Assembly: GCA_037953625.1 (NCBI GenBank)
Contig: CM075652.1
Span: 34,404,501-34,468,500 of the forward strand
Source: Crotalaria pallida
Lineage: Eukaryota; Streptophyta; Magnoliopsida; Fabales; Fabaceae
Length of the DNA: 64,000 nt
Direction: 5' to 3'
Below, piece after piece: positions 34,003 through 43,453 of the stretch. Below the pieces are notes generated by a model. That model was given only the letters and a program-made list of their open reading frames with translations, did not search any database and was not told where the DNA came from. Within the stretch, counting starts at the first letter, position 1. Each line of letters starts with the position of its first letter. Made by a program: the position numbers and the translations under genes.

Positions 34003-37000
34003 ATTCTCCCCCACTTATTGGAATTTCGTCCCCGAAATTCCATTCAACTTCCTTCAAATGGAGAACCATCCCAGAAGAAGGGTTTCTAAGCTACACTACT
34101 TACTTCACTTTGGTTCTACTCCCCCACTTGGAATTGGCATACTATTTACCTTGAGTACGCCCTACACGCTTGCACTCATTAAAGAGTACCGACTATGGTT
34201 TAATTTGGTCAGCTGAATTTCCCTCTGGAATTCTATATCGGAGGTTTGGAAAGGGTACTAATACGCTCTAAACGCTAATACTCTCAAGGGTTGATTATAA
34301 TCTAGCTCCAAACCTACTACTTTCCCTATACTTAAGCCCTAATCAACCCCATTCATCTTTCACACAAACCTAAATCATATAATCACCGTTCAAGGTTCAA
34401 ACATTCACAACGACAGACAACAACATCGTACACTTCAAACCTAAACATGACTCAACCCTACTTCTCCCTAAGCTAACCCTTGTCTAACTTAGGACTAAGA
34501 CTTGCCTCTACACACACATTCATCACAATCATCACACATTTGAAAATCGGTTAAAACAAGGTTCGGGGAAAAGGGCCTATATGGTTTGAAATCAAAAGGC
34601 ATTTCATCAATTCAATTTCCCGATGTTTTGAAAAATTTGAAAATAATGTCCATGTACATAAAAGAACATCAAGGTAAATTTTCGAGTCAATCAGAGTTCA
34701 TTAGGTTCACTTTTAACCCTACAACCACTTGTCAAAAATTTGTAATGGTCGGGGATGAACCTACGTCAAATTTACTTAAAAATAATAGGCAAACTCCAAT
34801 TGGCCTCAAAATTTAATGGGACAACACCTAAACTTAGCCCAAGGTTGTGTAAGATTGTCAAACCAATCAGAGCACGTTAAATTCATTTCAGTTAAAACAT
34901 TAACTTGCTCTCATTGGCTTGAAATGTTACATGAACAAAGATTTAACCTTAGGGTGTTTAGGCCAAAATTTCCAAGTCAAACAAATTTTATAAATCCATC
35001 AATCACTTAACATACAAACACAAACATTTTTAAAATCCTTGGTTTAAAAATAGTCACTAGGTATGAGAATTTTAAAATTTAGGAAGATGGTCCCATTCTA
35101 GCGAAACACTTAGAAAAGCAATTTTACTTTTACAAAAATCAAAATCCTTTGGAAATTCAGTTCCTCTCTGGATGAGGAACAATTAGTTTCATTTGAAAAC
35201 TCAATAAAACTTTTAATTGTGCACCCTACAATGAAGAGCTACCTCCATCTAATTCTGTAAGAACCTAGATGATGGAGTGAGGGATCACTCAAGATTGGTA
35301 AACTCAAAGAAAAAGGGAATATGCCTTGGACTTAGAAAAATTTAGTTTAGTTCATCTTCAAAAGTTGAAACAATTACATTCCCTTTGACTTCAAGTTTGA
35401 AAATTGAGTTTCATTCCGAATTGATTTGAGTCGCATAAGAAAGGTTCCTATTTAATCGAAGTGTGACTTGGTTAAAAACAATTTAGTTAATTCACTTCTC
35501 GATTACTTAAGAATCCTTGCTTTTCTTACTGTTTCTTAAAAATTTAACGTGCGACCTCACGATCCATTTGGAATGATTGTGGTTCGGTGCACCCTTTTGA
35601 AATTCATTTTAAACACTCACATTATCAAACAAATATAAATCATAACCTTCACTCACAAGCATAAAAAAAATTCATTTCCCACATAGAAATATCAAACATG
35701 TATATCAATCAAACATACACAAACATAATCAGTTTCACCCTGAATACCATTTCCAAAAACAACACTCGTAGTCAATGCTTAGTGGAAAGTAATTTGGAAC
35801 TTTCAAGCATGGGGATGAAAATCGAAAAGCTCTTAGTTTCAAAATTGTTTGAAAACATTTTCAGAAGTTTAAACTCATCCCCACCTAAGCATAGACTTTA
35901 TATATGCAATACTACTAACATCAATCTAACTAAAGTGATGCGAGAACCTTAGATTGAATTTCAACCCCTTACTCGATTAAAGAAACCCTTTTTCCCCTTT
36001 ATAAAATCTTATGGTTATACTCGGGGTTCAAATCCAATCAATAGGAACTCCATACTTATCTTTCGTTTAGTATTAAAATCATCGGAATTAAATTAGTCGT
36101 GGAATCCGCTACAAATTTAATACAAATGTTTTTGTTGTTTTTCATAGATCCTAATCTAGTCGATGTGAACTAAATCACTCGGTTAGATTAGTTTCGAGGC
36201 AATAAATTAGTTTAATTTTCAAGGTTCCACTTCTAATTTCTTTCCGCCTACTTTAACGCTAAACTATTCTATGTGAAAACATATTTCGAGGACCTTTTGA
36301 TGAAATTCGAACCGTTTCCACAACTTAGACTAAAGTTACTTTTATGATTGCAATTCAAATTGATGTAGTTCAGTGGTTCGAATCCAATCGATCAGTACTC
36401 ATTTCTTGTTTTCCCGGTTGGTATCACAGTTACTCGAATTGAGATTAGCCATGGAATTCGACCATTAATTTAACTTAAACATTGTTTTTGGTTCTCTTAA
36501 ATACTAGTCTAATCGTCATGAATTTAGTCACTCGATTGGATTAGTATTCGAGATTATGATTTATTTATTCCATGCGATTACATATCTAATCCCTATTCAA
36601 TTACTTTGACACCAAATTACTCAACAAACATACATTTAAACCACACATAAATGCATATAGCAAAGCAACCAACATAAAAGAACTAACACAAAAGTTTTAT
36701 ACATAGAAAATCAGTTACTAATTCACGATGATGCATAAGCTTCGGGATTTCGACGACGTCACCTCCCGATAAATGCAACATCGGATTGGCCAGTTCCGAC
36801 ACTACATTCCATCAGTGGTAATAGCCTTCGCCATCCAGTTAAAGTTTATGCACTTCGTTTGGATTAGCAGGATTTCCTTTGTAAGAAACTTCCAGTTTTG
36901 ATTAACTCAAAACTTAAAATTTCCATCTTCAAACAAAACTCAATTTGCACCATTCAAGTTTCCTGTTTACAATAGTGCCACACTTATAGGATGCAATTCT

Positions 37001-37644
37001 TTGAATCCCTAAGGGATCTTGCTTAGGTTCCCAAAGAATTACATTCTATTCTCCTTAACTATCAATGTTATCAAAAATTAGCAGTTGTCCATTAGGAAAT
37101 TCGCGCACCTATTAGGTCATTTCTCACCCATTAGGATTTTCACTCAATCCAGGTCATTTCCACCTATTAGGCCACGGTTGACACCCATTAGGACTAAAAC
37201 ATAATTTTAGCTCTTTTACTTCTACTTAGTACTCTTCACTTACATAATCCTTATCATTTGCGCAGCAGATTGATCCATTGGATACACCCGCCTAACGGGC
37301 CATTTACGGGGCCTAATAGGTCATTTTCACCTGGATGGGTCATTTGGACCTAATGGGTAACTTGTCACCTAACAGGGCACCTAATGGGTCGGTGTTTCCA
37401 AGGATCAATCTTTGCTGCGACTTATCCATTATTACACATTTCATAATCCAATATCAAACATCAACAAATCACAAATTTTTAATTAAATACTTAACATCAA
37501 ACATTTTCACCAATCTCCAAACACTAAAATTTCCACATAAAAGGGTCTCACCTCTGGAGAAGAAGCTTGAGATGAGAGTGTTCGCAGCGAGATCGGGACC
37601 ATTTCCCTTAGGTCGGAAGGAAGGAACTGCTCTGATACCATAAA
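34003..37644 (-). other. R8 internal region, non-coding
   Basis: On the minus strand it begins with a primer site and ends with polypurine tract ATAAGTGGGGGAGAAT (plus 34003-34018) after the usual TTTCGGGGACGAAATT. No polyprotein domain is readable on either strand, and frames are under about 105 codons. Two diverged copies of a ~200-bp segment lie about 350 bp apart (from 36027 and 36377, sharing AATCCAATCRATMRG). At 37080-37430 it has CCCATTAGG-type repeats and an inverted repeat (arms 37262-37287 and 37391-37419) built like the one in its own LTR. Confidence 0.8.
37623..37640 (-). other. R8 primer binding site, tRNA-iMet type
   Basis: Minus strand TGGTATCAGAGCAGTTCC, four bases from the 5' LTR. 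Downstream on the same strand, CTCCAGAG|GTGAGACC near plus 37553 looks like a splice donor in the leader. Confidence 0.93.
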
Positions 37645-40144
37645 TGTAACACCTCGAGTTTTTATATAAAAATATCACTTAAAAGTTTAATAATTAAAAT
37701 GAAGGACTTGAAATTTTCTTTTTATCAAACAAGTTCACAAACGATTTTGGGCATTCCCATTACAATATACATAGCACAGCATACAATTTCCTTCTTTCCA
37801 ATTCTTCCGCTGCGACACTCTGATCCTTAAGCTCCTTCAGCATTTACCTAAAATGATAACCACTAAGGGTGAGACCTTTTCACAACACAGTGAATTACAA
37901 GATAGTAAAAAGGCACATAACAGAAACTCAAGCATAATAATTAAACCAAGCCATGAACTAACAAAATGCTTCACATTCACATTTCCGTTATCAATCTTCC
38001 TTTCATATATCATAACACTGTATGTCGCCTCACGGTTAGAGGCCAACATACCCAACATTACTCTGTATGTCTCCTCACGGTCAGAGGACAACATACCCAC
38101 ATTCTTTCTTTTACTCTTTTCTTTTATTTTGTGCCACCAGGAATTGGTTGCTCCTGCTAGGGAATTTGTACACCCATTAGGGACTTTTACACCCATCAGG
38201 ACTTTGGTCATCCATTAGGCTTCACCCGTTAGGACAATACATGCAATCTTTATCATTGCTTACCACATCTTATTACTTAATCTTTTTCATATACTTTATT
38301 CCTTTTCACATATTCCTTTATCTTAATTAACGTTGAATTGATCATTTGGGCACATCGACGCCTAACGGGGCGTTTGGACCTGATGGGGCATTTGGCCTGA
38401 TAGGGAATTTAGCCCTAATGGGGCATTTGATACACCTAGCAGAGGCACCTAGTGTGCCAATGTCCCCAATGATCAATTCAACCATCCATTCCTTTTTAAT
38501 TCATTCAAATTATTTCCTTTCAGTCAAACACATCCCACCAAACATAGCCATCATAATGCATACCATTTAATTAGTCATTCACATCAAATAGCAAATATCT
38601 ACATTCAAGCACTTACAACATTCTAAATTCCAAACATCACACCACCACCAATATTCAACATCATTTTACAACTCCAACACTATCCGCCCATGCAAACCAT
38701 AACTCATATATTATTCCAATTATTACACATGCTATTAATTAGCACTTAAAACCAACTTGATGCTCTCTCAATAACCATGTTCACCCTTAAACAAACAATT
38801 ATAAAACATTTATCATTTAAGCATTCATTTAACACGTAGCAGACATAGAAATCTCTCATCAAACAACATATATCACAAAGCAGTCGACATACTCAGGTAT
38901 GTCAGAGTGCTTTAATATAAGTCAACTCCCTAGGGTTCTTCACTTCCTACAATTAACATCATACATAAGGGGTTTTAGCAAAATTATATCAATTAATTAT
39001 TTTAAATTAAATCAAGAATACATTCAACATCCCTAAACCAACTCTAGACAGGTGCTATTTTGCTTCCCACAACCCAATTTAACTACTAAATCCAAGTCCT
39101 AATATAGACCCCAACTATCCCTAACTCAAAGTGTGGAAAAGAGACTCCCCTTACCTTAGAGGGAGAGAAAGCCAACTTGAAGCTCCAAGAACCTTGAATC
39201 TACCCCGGATCTTCCTTGACTCCAGTTCTCTTGACTGATCTCTACTCCGCTCTTCAAGATTGGTGGAGAGAGAAAGAAGCCCTAGGAGAGAGAAAGAGAC
39301 CCACGAGTGAGAGGGCTTGAGGGAGGAGATGGGTCTCATGAATATAGGCTTGTAACGAGGGATTTTGGGTGGTTTATGGTGGGTGATGGTGGATTGTGTG
39401 GAGGAGAGGGAGAGAAAAATGTATGAGAGGAGAGAGAGAATTTCGAATCTCATGAAGGGAGAAGGAAGGAATCCATGGTCAAACCTTACTTGGAGTTGGA
39501 AAGGGAGAAAGTTAATGATGGGAATGGAAAGAGCCTCTTGCTCTTGGTTGGAAGAAGAAGAAGAATGGAATCCTAGAGGAGGAGGAGGAAGAATACGAAG
39601 AAGAGGAGAGGAAGAAGGGGTTAAGAGAGAGAAGATCGTGATTTAGATAAGGGAGGGGGTGATGAGTGGCTGAAATAGGGAGATAAGGGGTGGAAATTAC
39701 GTTTTTGCCCCTTACTTTATTATTTTTTTCTGCATCAGACCTGAAGTGATCGATTACTTGCCCAAAGTAATCGATTACTTTGCTAAAATAATCGATTACT
39801 TCCTCCAATTAATCGATTATTTTTGCAGCATCATACAATCACCAGAGCACTGGTAATCGATTACTTTGCCTCCAAGTAATCGATAACCACCTGAAATAAT
39901 TGATTATCTCCTTAAGAGTAATCGATTACAATTGATGCAACATCAAAGAGATCCTACTAGAGAGCTTGTAATCGATTACTTCCCCACAAGGTAATCAATT
40001 ACTTTGCTCAGGACTCCTATTTTGACAAATTCTAACTCTAAGACCTTACTCTTAACTCCTACCCATGATTTCTTATGGTTTTCCTCATAAATTCTAACTT
40101 AGGTCTTCCTAATTAAACTTGGAATTAAAATTTGGGATGTTACA
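37645..40144 (-). mobile_element. R8 5' LTR, intact, 2500 bp
   Basis: Minus-strand order: U3 with about ten GTAATCGATTAC-type palindromes (39746-40003), TATA-like CTATATTCAT near 39345, a GA-rich leader, donor-like CTAAG|GTAAGG (plus 39149-39154), a central part with 45-bp repeats and the GTTGAATTGATCATT inverted repeat (38330-38480), and acceptor-like CATTTTAG|GTAAATG (plus 37848-37850). Downstream, ELKDQSVATEELERRK can be read in a short frame. It is the reference copy for the split 3' LTR. Confidence 0.93.
39746..40003. promoter_or_regulatory. GTAATCGATTAC palindrome array in R8 U3
   Basis: Centres of the first four palindromes are at 39751.5, 39772.5, 39793.5 and 39814.5, exactly 21 bp apart. 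The next four are at 39858.5, 39881.5, 39901.5 and 39923.5, then 39973.5 and 39996.5. Several are perfect 12-bp palindromes and others have one changed base. They sit within 400 bp of the LTR 5' end, where enhancers are expected. The same array is split between 27257 and 33860 in the other LTR. Confidence 0.75.
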
Positions 40145-40149
40145 CGAAG

Positions 40150-40153
40150 GGAG
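40150..40153 (+). mobile_element. M1 MITE, last four bases
   Basis: GGAG followed by TA completes the right terminal repeat of the MITE starting at 14662. The preceding five bases (40145-40149, CGAAG) are the R8 target duplication, matching CGGAG at 14953-14957 with one change. Confidence 0.75.
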
Positions 40154-40155
40154 TA

Positions 40156-40604
40156 GTTAATTTTTTTTATAAAAACAACTACTAATACTAGAAAAATTAA
40201 GGCTTATTTATGTCTTTAGTTCCTGAAAGTTGAAGATGTTTTGGTTTTAATCCCTAGAAGTTTTTTTGACCTTGACTAATCCTTAATTGTTTTGAAAATT
40301 TGGTTTTAGTTTATGTCGTTACGAAAGATTCGTTAACTACTGATGTGGTTAACAGAACGCCACATCAACATACACGTGTGCAAGCATTGCATGCTATCAT
40401 AATGATGACGTGGATGATTCGGACGCGTAAGAGCAAAAGGGCCAAATCTCAATTCACAAACACATTTTGGTTGGGGTTTAGCCCTTTCGCTTCTACAGGA
40501 TCGGATTATCCAGGTCATCCTCCTGGTGGCATGCAATACTTGCACAAGTGTATGTCAATGTGGTGTTCCGTTAGCCACATTAGCCCTAGGATTTTTGCAT
40601 AGTA
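40156..40604. repeat. Fold-back repeat
   Basis: A left arm at about 40341-40449 and a right arm at about 40477-40582 are imperfect reverse complements (for example CATACACGTGTGCAAGCATTGCATGC against the complement of GCATGCAATACTTGCACAAG) around a loop of about 27 bp. The outer text (TTTAGTTCCTGAAAGTTGAAG) resembles ends of plant MITEs. Overlapping frames on both strands here are a by-product of the symmetry. A target duplication is not evident. Confidence 0.65.
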
Positions 40605-41735
40605 GTCCCTGATTTAGGACCTAGAAGTAATATTAGAAAGATTTTGGAGGAATGGGAATTAAAATATTTATTTTTCAAATTTTGACCAAAAGACTCGAGT
40701 CTTTCAAGAAAGACTCGAGTATTCTGGCCAGTGTTGAGCTCGTTAGTGCGTTTGATGAGTCAGCACTCAACGATTTTCAAACGTTGACACGAAATCACCT
40801 CAAGGATTCGATAGTGGCCTTCGTGTCGCCATGCATGATCAACGATTCATGCTATATAAGCATGATTGTTGACGAAAATCGACCATTTGGTCGAATTGCT
40901 CTGGAAATCATAAGTTAGGGTTCCTGATTTTGTCTTCTTCATTCTCCTTCGTTTCTTAGTGTGAGGTTGAGTGATATACACCATTGTAAAGCTCACATCA
41001 CGACCTTTACAAAGACATAGAGATTGAGAGCTAAGAGTTCGTGTAGAGGAAGAATTGAAGCTTGAAAGAGAGGGAGCTTTTGCTGTCAAACTTGAAAACT
41101 AAAGTTTGGAGCTTACTTCAAGCTCTGATTTTGGTAAGTTCATGAACCCTATGACCCTCAAATTCATTCCTACATTAAGTCCATGTTGCATAGAATAATT
41201 TCTAACCAAATTCCCTAATTCTTAAACTGAATTTGCATGTTAAAATCCCTGGTTTTTGGACTCTGCTCAAATGTGGCTGCATGCAAAGGGTTTTGGGGGT
41301 AAGAGTGTTCCAGCCAATTTCTCTGCAAATTCCCTGTTAATTCACGGCCTAGAGGTAAGGGTGAAGCTATTTGTTCACTAGAATAAGCTTAATTTATTAA
41401 ATTATAAGTGTAGATCCACCATGAGACTCTATGGGCATAGCTTGAATTAGATTTTTGGCTTGGAGGCCTATTTGAGTTTCAAAATTGGTTGGAGAAAGTT
41501 CTATATGTTGCATGCAAGCTGTATTAAGGTTATTTTCATGTTGAAAATGTTTAGAATTGAATTTGGTATGTTAAGTTGTTTTTTTTTGTAAAGAAAAAAT
41601 TGCATTACCAACAAACAATCATAAATACACTTGACATGGCAATAATCAAGCCCCTAGCCACCTTCTAGGAAGGGTTCTAGGATCAAAGATTACCCCTTAA
41701 AAAATAAATAACAAGAAAGCAAAAATAAATCAGGC

Positions 41736-42194
41736 CTAAAAGCCAGCCCTTATTCGACCAAAAATATAGCTAAGTGGGCCATTATTGGCAGCCCAGTTCC
41801 TACACGAGCTGATGATCTTCACTCCCAGTTCACTTTGAACTAAAACAAGAGCTTGGTGAGGATGAAGCTTCTGCTGTCTAAAAATCCGTCGATTGCGTTC
41901 CATCCATGTACCATACAAACATGCTGCCACTGTTGCTGTAACTAGTTGCCTCTTCTTCTTATTGTTGAACCCATATTTTAGCCACCTAATCCAATTCGGA
42001 TAGCTGACATGATTAACCTCAATCCCAATCCAGATCCCTGTCAAGTGCAACAGCTCCCTGCTCCAATCACAATTGAAGAACAAGTGGTTGCATGTCTCCT
42101 CTTCCCTTTCACAAAGCTCACACAGCGTTGAGGAAAGAGGTGCAACACGAGGACTTCCCAGGAGGTCACCCATCCTAGTACTACTCTCGCCCAA
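41736..42194 (-). pseudogene. LINE RT C-terminal zinc finger (zf-RVT), fused to 5S-derived codons
   Basis: The readable part CELCEREEETCNHLFFNC and then WIRWLKYGF..ATVAACLYGTWMERNRRIF is the zf-RVT region at the C-terminus of plant L1-type LINE reverse transcriptases, involved in RNA binding. The first 20 codons of this frame (MGESSTRMGDLLGSPRVAPL) are translated 5S rRNA sequence, not protein-coding. RT and endonuclease are absent, so it is a truncated dead copy. Confidence 0.85.
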
Positions 42195-42244
42195 GCATGC
42201 TTAACTGCGGAGTTCTGATGGGATCCGGTGCATTAGTGCTGGTA
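42136..42244 (-). rRNA. 5S rRNA, partial copy
   Basis: The minus strand reads from TACCAGCACTAATGCACC to the end GTTGCACCTCTTT, missing about the first 12 bases of plant 5S rRNA. It joins the LINE directly at its 3' end. Almost certainly not a working gene. Confidence 0.88.
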
Positions 42245-42340
42245 AATGAAACAAGAAGAGAGAAACCACTGAGCTAGCACATATTTGCCAAAAGTGGTCA
42301 TGCGAGTTACCAATGAGGTAGCTACACACACTTATTAAAA

Positions 42341-42460
42341 AGAGGTGCAACACAAGGACTTCCCAGGAGGTCACCCATCCTAGTACTGCTCTCGCCCAAG
42401 CACGCTTAACTGCGGAGTTCTGATGGGATCCGGTGCATTAGTGCTGGTACGATCGCACCT
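42341..42460 (-). rRNA. 5S rRNA, full-length copy
   Basis: 120 bp on the minus strand, from AGGTGCGATCGTACCAGC to TTGTGTTGCACCTCT, followed by TTTTT, the Pol III terminator. The internal control region TTAAGCGTGCTTGGGCGAG is intact, with small changes such as GAGCAGTACTAGG for the usual GAGTAGTACTAGG. It lies 205 bp from the partial copy, which fits a short 5S rDNA unit. It sits in a transposon, so it is an orphan copy. Confidence 0.9.
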
Positions 42461-43453
42461 AAAAGATAAAATGTGATTTTATGCATAATTGATTCTCAAA
42501 TTCAATTCAGTGTGATATGATGTTATCCTTGGGTTGGAACATGTTTAATTTACATAATGTTAGCTCTATTAAGCATTGGTTTTGATTAAGTTTGATTAGA
42601 ATTGAAAATGGTGTGTTAAAATTCAATTTTCGGTGTTATCTGTCTGTCAACACTCGAGTCCTTGACACGAGACTCGAGTATTTCAGACGCACCAGTGTGT
42701 TTGGTGGAACCAACACTCGAGTTTCTGACCCAGGACTCGAGTACTGACTGATGTTAATAATGAACCTTTCTGATGAACCACTCGAGTCGTGCATGATCCA
42801 CTCGAGTCTTCTGGGTTGATGAAGACTCGAGTATTTCACGAACCACTCGAGTATTTTAGAAAGACCTGAGACTTCAACTTTTCAGAAAAACTAAGATCCA
42901 CTCGAGTCTTACTAAGAACCACTCGAGTATTTCAGTATAGAAGAAAACTTTACTCGAGTCTTTTAAAAATCACTCGAGTCTTTTTGAACAGAATGATAAA
43001 ACAATGTCATTTTTAACTAAGTCAAGTTTAATTAAATTCAAGAGTCAATCATGTTCCAAAAGAAAATATTATATGTTCCAATACTTTAGTAATTGCATTA
43101 TTGGATATATTGCATGTTTCACATTATGAAATTAATGGATAACCCTAAAAGGGATTTTTGTGTGCATACATGAATGGTGATGTGGTGATAGCATATCATT
43201 TGGTCATGTTCGAAGAACATGAGGAGGGTACTCTGGGAGTACCAATTTGGTTACGACTTGCATGTAGTCACATTTTGGTGATGTGGCCAGCATTGGTTAC
43301 TGCGAACGTTGGGTATTCGTCTTGGTGACGAGATGTGCACATTGATAATGATATTGGTATTATGGACCACGTTCCAGGCATAGTCGTGTGGCTTGCTCGA
43401 TGATACATTTTGGTAATGTGGGCAGCATAGGGGATGCTATTATGTCTTGGTGA

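Larger units (their letters stand above)
14958..40144 (-). mobile_element. R8 non-autonomous gypsy element with two nested insertions
   Basis: The minus-strand element runs from its 5' LTR (37645-40144) through an internal region (34003-37644) to its 3' LTR, which is split into 14958-16362, 26575-27288 and 33637-34002 by R9 and R10. Ends are TGTAACA and TGTTACA, and the flanking duplication is CGGAG/CGAAG. The internal 3.6 kb has a tRNA-iMet primer site and polypurine tract but no gag, protease, RT or integrase, so it is a large non-autonomous derivative that would depend on proteins from elements such as R9. The 3' LTR pieces sum to about 2485 bp against 2500 bp for the intact 5' LTR, confirming the nesting. 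Confidence 0.9.
41579..42460 (-). mobile_element. 5'-truncated LINE fused to 5S rDNA sequence
   Basis: On the minus strand: 5S rRNA gene, about 95 bp of spacer, a second 5S copy lacking its first bases, then the 3' end of a plant L1 LINE and an A-rich tail (T run at plus 41579-41588). The whole block interrupts LTR R11, whose R15 counterpart has nothing here. The tail and truncation are those of target-primed reverse transcription. I could not fix the target duplication. Confidence 0.8.

Noticed and set aside
40300..40602. 100-codon plus and 70-codon minus frames
   Set aside because: They are mirror readings of the fold-back repeat arms.
42245..42340. tRNA gene or tRNA-derived SINE
   Set aside because: Only an A-box-like word is present; no B box, no cloverleaf, no SINE tail.
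42136..42460. Functional 5S rRNA locus
   Set aside because: Only two copies, one truncated, both carried by a LINE insertion within an LTR.
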